A DNA stretch of 42,419 bases from CBEUVQ01 sp965546615 (GCA_965546615.1 CBEUVQ010000020.1:1-42419); one strand, 5' to 3'. Numbered from the stretch's first letter, positions 1 to 6,990 are shown. The notes: generated by a model from the letters alone, not told the origin. Made by a program: numbers and translations.

Positions 1-311
1 GGCGCAGAGAGGTGCTGGAAATAATCACCGAACTGCACCAAAAGCACCGCTTGACAGTGATATTAATTACTCACTTGATGGAAGAAGCGGCTTATGCTGA
101 CCGCTTGATTGGGCTGCAAAAGGGCAGTATTGTGCTGGACACAACTCCCCGGGAAGCTTTTGCAAGAGTGGATGACCTAAAGGCGCTTGATTTAGAACTT
201 CCGGATATAATACTGCTGGCGGAAAAAATCAAGGCATTGGGTGTGCCGCTTAGTCAAACACCGTTAAATATTGATGAACTGGTTGATGATTTATGTGGGC
301 AATTGAGTTAA
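1..311 (+). CDS. ecfA1: Energy-coupling factor transporter ATPase EcfA1 (C-terminal part, cut by window start)
   Basis: This is the 3' end of an ABC ATPase gene whose start lies before the window; the reading frame is open from base 3 (RREVLEI...). The H-loop region VILITHLMEEAAYADRLIGL is visible. It is followed by the short C-terminal domain usual in ECF ATPases, ending in LLAEKIKALGVPLSQ and CGQLS. EcfA1 pairs with EcfA2 and, through EcfT, powers uptake of vitamins and other micronutrients by exchangeable S components. The last 19 bases overlap the start of ecfA2, indicating translational coupling. The identification rests on the motif and on the position upstream of ecfA2-ecfT-truA. The Walker motifs are outside the window, so activity cannot be judged. 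Confidence 0.9.
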   Translation, partial: RREVLEIITELHQKHRLTVILITHLMEEAAYADRLIGLQKGSIVLDTTPREAFARVDDLKALDLELPDIILLAEKIKALGVPLSQTPLNIDELVDDLCGQLS

Positions 312-1159
312 CAAATGTCAGCTACACCCATAATGCCGGCACACCGTTTGAGCAGCCGGCGCTGACAGACATCTCGTTAAAAATTCGCATGGGCAGCTTC
401 AGCAGTATTATCGGTGCCACCGGATCGGGCAAATCTACACTGATTCAGCACTTAAACGGCGTCCTTACGCCCCGGCAGGGTTTAATTAAAGTATTGGGCA
501 ATGAAATCACAACTAAAAAAGCGCGCGCCGGGTTATGGCGGGAAGTGGGTTTGGTGTTTCAGTATCCCGAGCAGCAGCTGTTTGAAGAAACAGTTTTTGA
601 TGAAATTGCTTTTGGTTTAAAAAATCTGGGCTTAAATGAGCAGGAAATAAAAAGCCGCATTAATGACGTGCTGAGCCAAATTGCGCTGCCGCGGGAAATA
701 TTGACCTGCTCCCCGTTTGCTTTGAGCGGCGGCTTAAAAAGGCGGGTGGCCATAGCTTCGGTGCTGGCGATGCGGCCGAAGATTTTAGTGCTGGATGAGC
801 CCACCGCCGGTTTGGAACCGGCTTTTAAAAACAAACTTTTTGCGGAAATAAAAGAAGTGCAGCGCAGACAAAACCTAACGGTGATTTTGGTAACGCACAG
901 TATGGAAGATGCTGCCCGACTTTCTGACCGGATAATCGTTTTAAACCAGGGGAGACTTTATGCAGAAGGTACGCCGCAGCAGGTATTCTGCAGCCCGCAG
1001 GAGTTAAAACAAATCAGTTTGTCTGTGCCGTTAGAAGTAAGTGTGCTGCTGCAGCTTAAAAAGCGGGGCCTGCCGGTGAAAACAGATGTAATCGGCCTGG
1101 AAGAAACAGCAGGCGAAATTGCAAAAGCCTGGAAATATGCGGATAAAACCCGCGGATAA
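293..1159 (+). CDS. ecfA2: Energy-coupling factor transporter ATPase EcfA2
   Basis: 288-residue ABC ATPase of a group II ECF vitamin transporter, located on the inner face of the membrane. Visible motifs are Walker A GATGSGKST (residues 41-49), Q-loop Q90, signature LSGGLKRR (144-151), Walker B ILVLDEP (164-170) and switch histidine H202 in VTHSMEDA. The signature has Leu where most ABC proteins have Gln (LSGGQ). The ATG lies inside the end of ecfA1. The stop codon falls in the second copy of a 13-bp tandem duplication. Without that duplication the frame would run about ten codons further, to a TAA just before ecfT. Length is normal for the family. Confidence 0.95.
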   Translation: MWAIELTNVSYTHNAGTPFEQPALTDISLKIRMGSFSSIIGATGSGKSTLIQHLNGVLTPRQGLIKVLGNEITTKKARAGLWREVGLVFQYPEQQLFEETVFDEIAFGLKNLGLNEQEIKSRINDVLSQIALPREILTCSPFALSGGLKRRVAIASVLAMRPKILVLDEPTAGLEPAFKNKLFAEIKEVQRRQNLTVILVTHSMEDAARLSDRIIVLNQGRLYAEGTPQQVFCSPQELKQISLSVPLEVSVLLQLKKRGLPVKTDVIGLEETAGEIAKAWKYADKTRG

Positions 1160-1164
1160 AACCC
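1139..1164 (+). repeat. 13-bp perfect tandem duplication at the ecfA2 stop codon
   Basis: The unit GCGGATAAAACCC occurs at 1139-1151 and again at 1152-1164, followed by a further GCGG. Because 13 is not a multiple of three, the second copy is read in a shifted frame and supplies the TAA stop of ecfA2 (1157-1159). Confidence 0.9.
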
Positions 1165-1207
1165 GCGGAAAACTTAGTGCTGAGCAGTCCGCTGGAGGAT
1201 AATCGCT

Positions 1208-2011
1208 ATGTTTGGACAAATTACCCTCGGGCAGTTTGTACCGGGGCAGTCACTGCTGCACCGCCTTAATCCGGTAACCAAAATACTGGCAGTGCTGCTT
1301 ACCACTGCGGCGGTATTTATCGCGCCGGGATGGAGCGGCTTGGGATTGGCAGCGGCGTATGTACTGTTTATCTCACTTCTGGTAGGCAGATTGGCGGTTA
1401 ACACCTTAAAAGGTTTAAAGCCGCTGTGGGTGCTGATGGCTTTTACTTTTCTGTTTCAAGCTTTCACCGTACCCGGTGATGCGCTTTTGGCCGTCGGCTT
1501 TATTAAAATAACGGTGCAGGGAGTAGAAAGAGCGGTATTTTTAATCGGGCGCATTGTGCTGGTGGTGCTGCTTACTTCGATATTAACGATAACTACTTCA
1601 CCGCTGCTGTTAACCCGGGGAATTGAAAGCCTGCTCAGTCCTTTTAAGAAGATAGGCCTGCCTGCTCATGAATTGGCAATGATGATGACTATTGCTTTAA
1701 GGTTTATTCCGACGCTGCTGATGGAAGCAGAAATTGTTATTAAGGCGCAGCGCTCCCGCGGATCGGATTTTACGCACGGCAGTTTTACCAAACGCATTAA
1801 AGCGTTAATTCCGTTTATTGTGCCGCTGATTGCCGGTTCACTGCGCAAAGCGGAAGATTTGGCGGTGGCGATGGAATCAAGATGCTACCGCGGCGGTATT
1901 AACCGCACATATATGCATAAATTAAGCATGGGTGCAGCCGATTACCCGGCGCTGGCAGTTAGTGCGGCTTTTTTTGTGCTGACTGTTTTAATGCGGTTGA
2001 TGGGTTGGTGA
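1208..2011 (+). CDS. ecfT: Energy-coupling factor transporter transmembrane protein EcfT
   Basis: 267-residue integral membrane protein that couples the EcfA1/EcfA2 ATPases to substrate-binding S components. Hydrophobic segments lie near residues 25-60, 72-90, 108-130 and 245-265. The two cytoplasmic coupling-helix motifs that dock into the ATPases are recognisable as QRSRGSDF (181-188) and SRCYRGG (224-230). A ribosome binding site (GGAGG) precedes the ATG, and the gene follows ecfA2 by 48 bases in the same operon. No S component is encoded here, so the transported vitamin cannot be told; group II modules are shared by several S components encoded elsewhere. Confidence 0.95.
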   Translation: MFGQITLGQFVPGQSLLHRLNPVTKILAVLLTTAAVFIAPGWSGLGLAAAYVLFISLLVGRLAVNTLKGLKPLWVLMAFTFLFQAFTVPGDALLAVGFIKITVQGVERAVFLIGRIVLVVLLTSILTITTSPLLLTRGIESLLSPFKKIGLPAHELAMMMTIALRFIPTLLMEAEIVIKAQRSRGSDFTHGSFTKRIKALIPFIVPLIAGSLRKAEDLAVAMESRCYRGGINRTYMHKLSMGAADYPALAVSAAFFVLTVLMRLMGW

Positions 2012-2015
2012 TTAT

Positions 2016-2759
2016 TTGGTTAACATAAAATTGACGGTGGCCTATGACGGCACAGATTATTACGGTTTTCAGGAGCAGCGCGGCACCGGGCTGGCGACCG
2101 TGCAGGAACTGCTGGAAAGCAGTTTGTCTAAACTGGCTAAACAGAGAATTCAGGTGATTGGTGCCGGGCGTACAGATTCCGGGGTGCATGCCAGGGGCCA
2201 GGTGGTAAACTTTAAATGTGACTCTTGGCCTGTGCCGCTGAACAAAACGCCGCTGGCACTCAATGCTCTGCTGCCGGATGACATTGTGGTCACTTTGGCG
2301 GAAGAGGTGCCTGAGGACTTTCATTCCCGCTTTTCTGCCAAAGGGAAGACCTACCGCTACACCGTTTATAACCGGCGAATTCCCAATCCTTTTTTAAAGC
2401 GGTTTGCGCTGCATGAGCCGAGGCCTCTTGACACTGCGGCAATGAACGAAGCGGCGGGCTATTTGGTAGGCGAGCACGATTTTAAATCATTTCAGGCGCA
2501 GGGCACCGTCGTTAAAAGTACGGTGAGAACCATTTTTTCCGCAGCGGTGGAACGCGACGGCAGTACTGTACTGTTGACTTTTACCGGCAGCGGCTTTTTG
2601 TACAACATGGTGAGAATAATGACCGGTACACTGCTGAATGTGGGCTTAGGAAAAACTAAACCTGAAGAAATCAAAGACATTTTAGCCGCCTGTGATCGCA
2701 GCCGAGCGGGAACCACTGTACCGCCGCAGGGTTTGTGCTTAATGAAAGTGTATTACTAA
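2016..2759 (+). CDS. truA: tRNA pseudouridine(38-40) synthase TruA
   Basis: 247-residue enzyme that converts uridines 38, 39 and 40 in the tRNA anticodon stem-loop to pseudouridine. The catalytic aspartate sits in GAGRTDSGVHARGQV (Asp54). The N-terminal VAYDGTDYYGFQ and the later GSGFLYNMVRIM match the family. The start is a TTG four bases after the ecfT stop; no ATG is available nearby and the ribosome binding site (GGTGATT) is weak, suggesting coupling to ecfT translation. Gene order and length (about 245 residues) are typical for Bacillota. Confidence 0.93.
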   Translation: MVNIKLTVAYDGTDYYGFQEQRGTGLATVQELLESSLSKLAKQRIQVIGAGRTDSGVHARGQVVNFKCDSWPVPLNKTPLALNALLPDDIVVTLAEEVPEDFHSRFSAKGKTYRYTVYNRRIPNPFLKRFALHEPRPLDTAAMNEAAGYLVGEHDFKSFQAQGTVVKSTVRTIFSAAVERDGSTVLLTFTGSGFLYNMVRIMTGTLLNVGLGKTKPEEIKDILAACDRSRAGTTVPPQGLCLMKVYY

Positions 2760-2789
2760 TTTGGCAAAAGCTGCAGAATTTCGCTGATT

Positions 2790-2812
2790 AAACACGCCCG
2801 GTTGCGTGTTTT
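2790..2812 (+). terminator. Weak intrinsic terminator after truA
   Basis: An AAACACGC/GCGTGTTT inverted repeat with a six-base loop is followed by only a few Ts. It lies between truA and the rplM promoter and probably only partly insulates the two units. Confidence 0.45.
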
Positions 2813-2815
2813 GCC

Positions 2816-2844
2816 TTGACACCACATATTTCATGTATTAAAAT
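2816..2844 (+). promoter_or_regulatory. Sigma-A type promoter for rplM-rpsI
   Basis: TTGACA (2816-2821), a 17-base spacer and TAAAAT (2839-2844) form a near-consensus housekeeping promoter. Transcription would start near 2851, exactly at the leader hairpin. Confidence 0.75.
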
Positions 2845-2850
2845 ACAACT

Positions 2851-2893
2851 ATGTGACCTGAAGCAGTCCCGCCCCGTTCTGCTTGAGGTTCAT
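2851..2893 (+). promoter_or_regulatory. Probable L13 ribosomal-protein leader hairpin
   Basis: A long imperfect hairpin starts at the predicted transcript 5' end. AAGCAG (2861-2866) pairs with CTGCTT (2879-2884), ACCT pairs with AGGT, and ATG pairs with CAT. It sits just before the rplM ribosome binding site (AGGAGG, 2901-2906). In Bacillota this position is occupied by the L13 leader, an autoregulatory binding site for the L13 protein. The match is by position and shape, not by a covariance search. Confidence 0.6.
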
Positions 2894-2915
2894 GTTTGCA
2901 AGGAGGGAAATAATA

Positions 2916-3344
2916 ATGAAGACTTTCATGGCTAAGCCGGAAGAAGTCCAACGCAAATGGTATATCATAGACGCCGAAGGCAAAACTTTGGGTAGACTGG
3001 CTGCCGAAGCTGCCCGTATTTTACGCGGCAAACATAAGCCTACCTATACCCCCCATGTGGACACCGGCGACCATGTTATCGTGATTAATGCTGAAAAAGC
3101 AGTATTGACCGGAAATAAATTACAGAAGAAAATGTACTATCGTCACAGCGGTTATCCCGGTGGTTTAAAAGCAATTAACTATGCTGAATTTATGAGCACC
3201 AAACCGGAAAGAGCTGTTGAAAAAGCTGTTAAAGGGATGCTGCCTCACAACAGCTTGGGTGATAAAATGGGTAAAAAATTAAAAGTTTATCGCGGTTCTG
3301 AGCATCCACATCAGGCGCAAAAACCTGAAGTTTGGAATTTTTAA
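2916..3344 (+). CDS. rplM: 50S ribosomal protein L13 (uL13)
   Basis: 142-residue large-subunit ribosomal protein. Characteristic stretches are VQRKWYIIDAEGKTLGRLA, HVDTGDHVIVINAEK and AVKGMLPHNSLG. I chose the ATG at 2916 because it lies nine bases after AGGAGG; an in-frame upstream codon at 2883 lies within the leader hairpin. The gene is cotranscribed with rpsI 31 bases downstream, as in nearly all bacteria. Confidence 0.97.
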   Translation: MKTFMAKPEEVQRKWYIIDAEGKTLGRLAAEAARILRGKHKPTYTPHVDTGDHVIVINAEKAVLTGNKLQKKMYYRHSGYPGGLKAINYAEFMSTKPERAVEKAVKGMLPHNSLGDKMGKKLKVYRGSEHPHQAQKPEVWNF

Positions 3345-3375
3345 GATCGATGTTTGAGGGAAGGAGGCTGTAAGA

Positions 3376-3768
3376 GTGGCCCAAGTTCAATTTTATGGCA
3401 CCGGCCGCAGAAAAAATGCGGTAGCGAGAGTTTATCTGGTACCCGGTGATGGAAAATTCGTGGTTAATAATAAAGAGTTATCTCAGTACTTCGGTCGCAA
3501 AACATTAGAAATGATTGTACGCCAGCCGTTGGAGCTGACCGGTGTTACCGGACGTTTCAATGTTAAATGCAGCGTACACGGCGGTGGCGTAAGCGGTCAG
3601 GCAGGTGCAGTAAGACACGGTATTGCCCGGGCACTGGTGCAGGCAGATCCTAACCTGCGTCCGGTACTGAAGCGTGCCGGCTTCTTAACCCGCGATCCGC
3701 GGATGAAAGAACGCCGCAAGTACGGTTTGAAAAAAGCTCGTCGCGCTCCTCAGTTTTCCAAACGTTAA
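3376..3768 (+). CDS. rpsI: 30S ribosomal protein S9 (uS9)
   Basis: 130-residue small-subunit protein with the invariant N-terminal QFYGTGRRKNAVARVYL, the central GGGVSGQAGAVRHGIARAL and the basic C-terminal tail KKARRAPQFSKR that reaches the P-site tRNA. It starts with GTG nine bases after AAGGAGG. It is the last gene of the rplM-rpsI operon and is followed by a strong terminator. Confidence 0.97.
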   Translation: MAQVQFYGTGRRKNAVARVYLVPGDGKFVVNNKELSQYFGRKTLEMIVRQPLELTGVTGRFNVKCSVHGGGVSGQAGAVRHGIARALVQADPNLRPVLKRAGFLTRDPRMKERRKYGLKKARRAPQFSKR

Positions 3769-3796
3769 CAGCAGAGCGCATACATCAAACAAACCA

Positions 3797-3826
3797 AAAG
3801 AAGGCCAATTGGCCTTCTTTTTTTTA
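3797..3826 (+). terminator. Intrinsic terminator after rpsI
   Basis: AAGAAGGCCAA/TTGGCCTTCTT is a perfect inverted repeat with almost no loop, followed by eight Ts. It ends the ribosomal-protein unit. Confidence 0.9.
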
Positions 3827-3829
3827 TGG

Positions 3830-4119
3830 TGGTTTTTGTGCAGGTTCTTTGTCAAATGTTGAGGCGGCAGGTTGTTTGCTGCAGTATTCTCCGTTGGGCA
3901 GCAGTGATCTCATCTAGCCCGATGGTATAGCTTTTCAGTCCTGCACTTAAACAATCTGTCGTTATAAGTCGGTAAAAATAGAAAATTAATTAAAACGATC
4001 TGGAATATTATTTACTATAATAAATAAAGAGATGGCAAAAACAGTTTACCGGCTTTAAACTTGGAGGAGCTTCTTTCAGCGGGTATTGATAGGTAAAAAC
4101 GTAAGGAGAACTTTAGCAA
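3830..4119. other. Intergenic region with no recognised gene
   Basis: About 290 bases with stop codons in all frames and no convincing coding frame. A TATAAT at 4016-4021 could be a -10 box for the following small gene, but no good -35 lies upstream. AAGGAG at 4103-4108 is the ribosome binding site of that gene. I see nothing else in this stretch. Confidence 0.5.
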
Positions 4120-4338
4120 ATGCTGATATGGCGAAAGCTGGATGACATGAAGCTGAAATTTACAGAATGGCTGTCGGTGAATTCTAATTTAGTTCAATTT
4201 AAGAAACAATTGACTAAAACTGCCTTTATATTATTTTTAACGGCGGGCCTTCTGCCGGTTTCGTTTTCTGAGATGTTATTTTGGCTGGCGGTATTTATTG
4301 CCATCTTTCACACCTATTTAGAATATAAATTTAAATAG
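4120..4338 (+). CDS. Small predicted membrane protein
   Basis: 72-residue protein of unknown function. A polar N-terminal part with several lysines (about residues 1-32) is followed by two hydrophobic stretches, TAFILFLTAGLLPVSF (about 33-48) and MLFWLAVFIAIFHTYL (about 52-67), likely a membrane hairpin. The ATG is 11 bases after AAGGAG; an internal ATG at 4150 would give a shorter product. It sits where Bacillus has a small gene (ybaJ) between rpsI and cwlD, but I cannot claim homology. Codon use looks coding and a terminator-like hairpin follows it. Confidence 0.6.
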   Translation: MLIWRKLDDMKLKFTEWLSVNSNLVQFKKQLTKTAFILFLTAGLLPVSFSEMLFWLAVFIAIFHTYLEYKFK

Positions 4339-4357
4339 GGAATAAGTTTTCTGTTTT

Positions 4358-4399
4358 AAAGGCTGCTGCGCATGGAACTGTGAAGCAGCTTTAATTTTT
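4358..4399 (+). terminator. Probable intrinsic terminator after the small membrane protein gene
   Basis: TTTAAAGGCTGCT and AGCAGCTTTAA form a stem with one bulged G and a loop of about 16 bases, followed by ATTTTT. The stem is good but the loop is long, so efficiency is uncertain. Confidence 0.45.
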
Positions 4400-4507
4400 C
4401 TGTTTATCCAGCATTTAACATACCTTTTTTCTTTTGTCCGCAATGCATTTTTGAAAGGGATTTAGCATACTTTCTATATTATTAATGCATGTACAAGGAG
4501 TGAAGAT

Positions 4508-5257
4508 ATGCCAAGCTGTATTAAAGTGTTCCGCTTTCGCAAAAGATATTTGCTGCTGCTGGTGCTGGCTGTCGCTGCCGCCGTCAAACTTTACGGAAGC
4601 GCGCAGGTGCGTTTGGAACAAAAAGCCGTGCAAACAATGGCTTGGTCGGTAAGCAATAAAGTAATTGTCATTGATCCCGGTCACGGCGGAATAGACCCCG
4701 GCAAAGTAAGCGTAAACGGGGTGGAAGAAAAAAATATTAATTTGGAAATATCAAAACGCCTGGCGACAATTTTAAGCCAGGCCGGTGCTGCGGTAATCTT
4801 AACCAGAGAAAGTGATGAACATTTGTCATCGCCGGGCAGCGGCGGATGGTCAGTAAAGCATCGTGAGGATTTGGCTCAAAGGGTGAAAATTGCCAACGAT
4901 CGCCGCGCCGATCTATACATCAGCATTCACTGCAACAGCTTTCCCGATCAATCCCAGCACGGGGCGCAGGTGTTTTATCAGCCCGGTTCGGAAGAAAGCA
5001 GGCTTTTGGCCAAATGTATCCAAGATGAAATTATACGACTCTTAAAAAACACTGACCGGAAGGAAAAAGCAGTGGACTATTATGTGACGCGGAATACCAA
5101 AATGCCCACTGTAATAGTGGAAACAGGTTTTATCACCAACCCGAAAGAGGAAAAGCTGCTGTTGGATGCGGCTTATCAATCAAAAATGGCCTGGAGTATT
5201 TACGCCGGAATTATTAAGTATTATGCCGACAGAGAAGAAATAAGCGGTAAAAAATAG
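4508..5257 (+). CDS. cwlD: Germination/cortex N-acetylmuramoyl-L-alanine amidase CwlD
   Basis: 249-residue zinc amidase (Amidase_3 family) that removes the peptide from muramic acid during spore cortex synthesis, the first step to muramic-delta-lactam. An N-terminal membrane anchor (about residues 14-30, YLLLLVLAVAAAVKL) places it outside the membrane. The zinc ligands and catalytic residues are visible: DPGHGG (His59), EEKNINLE (Glu73/74), YISIHCNS (His141) and VIVETGF (Glu205). An AAGGAG lies seven bases before the ATG. Its position downstream of rpsI matches Bacillus, where cwlD follows the same cluster. CwlD implies an endospore-forming host. No sporulation sigma-factor promoter could be assigned with confidence. 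Confidence 0.92.
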   Translation: MPSCIKVFRFRKRYLLLLVLAVAAAVKLYGSAQVRLEQKAVQTMAWSVSNKVIVIDPGHGGIDPGKVSVNGVEEKNINLEISKRLATILSQAGAAVILTRESDEHLSSPGSGGWSVKHREDLAQRVKIANDRRADLYISIHCNSFPDQSQHGAQVFYQPGSEESRLLAKCIQDEIIRLLKNTDRKEKAVDYYVTRNTKMPTVIVETGFITNPKEEKLLLDAAYQSKMAWSIYAGIIKYYADREEISGKK

Positions 5258-5260
5258 CTG

Positions 5261-5422
5261 TTATTCAGCGGTTTTGCGCCCTAAAATGCTGAAAGTATAA
5301 TTATGCAGGTTAAGGATAAAAAACTTCGGGTGTTCTTCAATGGTGGACATGATTGCCGTCTTTTCATTGCGAATATTTGTGCTGAAAGCAACTAAACGGA
5401 AGAAAATGTGTGGAAGGTACAT
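5261..5422 (-). CDS. Possible small protein of 53 residues, minus strand
   Basis: An uncatalogued open frame starts at ATG (5422 on the minus strand), seven bases after a GAGGTG ribosome binding site, and ends at TAA (5263-5261), three bases from the convergent cwlD stop. The product begins MYLPHIFFRLVAFS and ends LHNYTFSILGRKTAE. It is rich in Phe and Ile, with no clear transmembrane segment or known motif. The good ribosome binding site and full use of the gap argue for a real gene; the short length and lack of recognisable homologs argue for caution. A plausible -35/-10 (TTGTAA, 18 bases, CATATT on the minus strand) lies just upstream. Confidence 0.4.
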   Translation of the reverse strand: MYLPHIFFRLVAFSTNIRNEKTAIMSTIEEHPKFFILNLHNYTFSILGRKTAE

Positions 5423-5497
5423 AAATTAACACCTCAAAGTAGAATATGCGCATTTAGCGGGTATTGTTACAAAGGGGTATCCGGCAGCAAATTTAAA

Positions 5498-5526
5498 TTG
5501 TATCACCCCACCAATCATGGTAAAAT
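5498..5526 (+). promoter_or_regulatory. Promoter of the universal stress protein gene
   Basis: TTGTAT (5498-5503), a 17-base spacer and TAAAAT (5521-5526) lie just upstream of the usp ribosome binding site, giving a very short 5' leader. Confidence 0.55.
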
Positions 5527-5558
5527 TTTGATTATAAAATGTTGGGAGGGGGAATGAC

Positions 5559-5966
5559 ATGGCCATTAGAGTGCTGCTGGCTTCAGACGGTTCGGAAAGC
5601 TCGCTTGTTGCTGCAGAATATGCTGCATCTTTAATGAAAATGATACCGTGCATGGAACTGACAATTTTAACGGTAGATGATCATCAAGTTGCTGGCAAGG
5701 AAGTAATTGAGCGCACCAAAGCGATATTTGACCGTGAGGGACTGCCGGTGAAAACGGTAATTAACAAGGGAGAAGAAGAAGTAGGCAAAATTATCGCTTT
5801 TTATGCCAATAACGGCCCGTATGATCATGTAATTATCGGCCGCCGCGGTTTAAATCGTATTCAGGATATACTTTTAGGCAGTGTCAGCGAAAAAGTAATT
5901 CACTTAGCAAAATGCCCGGTAACGGTAATTCCGAAAAACACAAAAGTAAAAACCTGCCAAGCATAG
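5559..5966 (+). CDS. Universal stress protein, UspA family
   Basis: 135-residue cytoplasmic single-domain Usp protein. The N-terminal VLLASDGSESS and the ATP-binding signature G-2x-G-9x-GS (Gly94, Gly97, Gly107-Ser108 in IIGRRGLNRIQDILLGS) indicate the nucleotide-binding subgroup. The C-terminus AKCPVTVIPK is typical. The gene is monocistronic, with its own promoter and a terminator overlapping its stop codon. The ribosome binding site is GGGAGGGGG before the ATG. The particular stress response cannot be deduced. Confidence 0.9.
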   Translation: MAIRVLLASDGSESSLVAAEYAASLMKMIPCMELTILTVDDHQVAGKEVIERTKAIFDREGLPVKTVINKGEEEVGKIIAFYANNGPYDHVIIGRRGLNRIQDILLGSVSEKVIHLAKCPVTVIPKNTKVKTCQA

Positions 5967-5989
5967 CCGTGATTACTCACGGCTTTTTT
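5965..5989 (+). terminator. Intrinsic terminator of the usp gene
   Basis: AGCCGTGA/TCACGGCT with a four-base loop followed by six Ts. The stem begins inside the usp stop codon and includes the stop of the convergent minus-strand gene. Confidence 0.88.
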
Positions 5990-6261
5990 ATCGCTGTCAA
6001 ATCCAACCGGGCTACCGCCGCAATGATTTTTGCCACCGCCTTGTAAAGCTCGGGCGGTATTTCTGTGCCGATGCCCAAATCGGCCAATGCCTGGGCGAGA
6101 ACTTTATCCCGGTAAATCGGAATATCTTCCTTTAATGCCAGCTCTTCAATTTTTTTGGCGATATCACCACAGCCGGCGGCAACCACTTTGGGGGCACCGC
6201 CTTTTTTTTCGTCATACTTCAGGGCGGCCGCCACTTTTTTTGTTCTTTTTTTCCCGTCCAT
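5977..6261 (-). CDS. Stand-alone FlhB C-terminal-like protein (YlqH/FlhX type)
   Basis: 94-residue cytoplasmic protein resembling only the C-terminal export-switch domain of FlhB/EscU. AAALKYDEKKGGAPKVVAAG, then KKIEELALKEDIPIYRDK and IPPELYKAVAKIIA follow the family pattern. The autocleavage motif NPTH of true FlhB is absent (the region reads AAGCGDIAKK), and there are no membrane helices. Bacillus subtilis YlqH is a protein of the same size, next to the FliK-like YlqG, as here. The ATG follows GAGG and lies two bases after the stop of the upstream gene. The role in flagellar export is unproven. Confidence 0.85.
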   Translation of the reverse strand: MDGKKRTKKVAAALKYDEKKGGAPKVVAAGCGDIAKKIEELALKEDIPIYRDKVLAQALADLGIGTEIPPELYKAVAKIIAAVARLDLTAIKKP

Positions 6262-6263
6262 TA

Positions 6264-6860
6264 TTAAACCTCACAGTCCATCAAGTTGACGGTTAGCTGC
6301 GCACCGCCTGCCGCCGGATCAATATCCTGGCAGCAGCGCACCTTGGAATTGACAAAGCAGTGCAGTGCGGCACGGCTGTATCCTGCCTGCTTTAATTCTT
6401 CCTTCAGCTCCGGCAGAATTTGTTCCACTTTTTGCCGGGCAGCTTGGTTTTCGGCAGCAAAACGCACCGCCAAACTGTTGGCGGACAGTACCTCCAGTGC
6501 TACCCACAATGTGCCTAAGTGAAAGGTGTGCAGCTCGATAAAAACGCCGGTGCTGTTTTTAGCGGCAGACTTACTGCCGCCGGTATACTTCCTGATAAAA
6601 AACAGTGCGTTAGGAAATAAATCGGTGGTAAGCGGCAGCGGCAGATAAACCGGCCGGCTGTCATTGTGTGTGTGCGTTTCCACAATATCCGCAGTTTTGG
6701 CGGTGGTGGTTTTTTCGGCGGTGACAGTGGACGGCGGTATGGCTTTTAAGTTTGCGCCGTTTTTTAAATTGGCGGCGGTTTTAGCTTCGCTTTGCTGTCG
6801 GTGGCTGCCGGGCAGCTGCTGCAATTTAAAAAGCAGCGGCAGTATGCGGTCAATATTAAT
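6264..6860 (-). CDS. FliK-like hook-length control domain protein (YlqG type), non-ATG start
   Basis: About 198 residues. The C-terminal half matches the flagellar hook-length control domain: FHLGTLWVALEVLSANSLAV, then FAAENQAARQKVEQILPELK. The N-terminal part is a low-complexity linker rich in Ala, Thr and Lys, as in FliK proteins. No ATG, GTG or TTG is placed sensibly in frame. GGGGGTG (6868-6874) lies seven bases before an in-frame ATT at 6860, which I take as the start; the open frame upstream of it is not convincing coding sequence. It forms a two-gene unit with the FlhB-like gene. Start position is uncertain; family assignment is fairly sure. Confidence 0.65.
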   Translation of the reverse strand: MNIDRILPLLFKLQQLPGSHRQQSEAKTAANLKNGANLKAIPPSTVTAEKTTTAKTADIVETHTHNDSRPVYLPLPLTTDLFPNALFFIRKYTGGSKSAAKNSTGVFIELHTFHLGTLWVALEVLSANSLAVRFAAENQAARQKVEQILPELKEELKQAGYSRAALHCFVNSKVRCCQDIDPAAGGAQLTVNLMDCEV

Positions 6861-6883
6861 TTTAAAGCACCCCCTTGTTATAT

Positions 6884-6912
6884 TATTCGGTATGCATTTG
6901 GGCAGGACTTTA
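6884..6912 (-). promoter_or_regulatory. Weak sigma-D(28)-like promoter for the FliK/FlhB-like pair
   Basis: On the minus strand TAAAGTCC and ACCGAATA resemble the flagellar sigma factor boxes (TAAAGTTT and GCCGATAA). The gap between TAAA and the second box is 17 bases instead of about 15. The position fits a start just before the ribosome binding site. The spacing defect makes this tentative. Confidence 0.22.
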
Positions 6913-6990
6913 GCGGCAAAAAAAGAAAAGTAAAGATAAAATCGGGAAAAAATATACTTACTGTGTTCAGCAAATAAGGAGGTGCTTTTT

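Noticed and set aside
4455..4507. Possible sigma-E or sigma-G promoter before cwlD (GCATA ... CATGTACA)
   Set aside because: The would-be -10 abuts the ribosome binding site, leaving no room for a leader, and the boxes match poorly.
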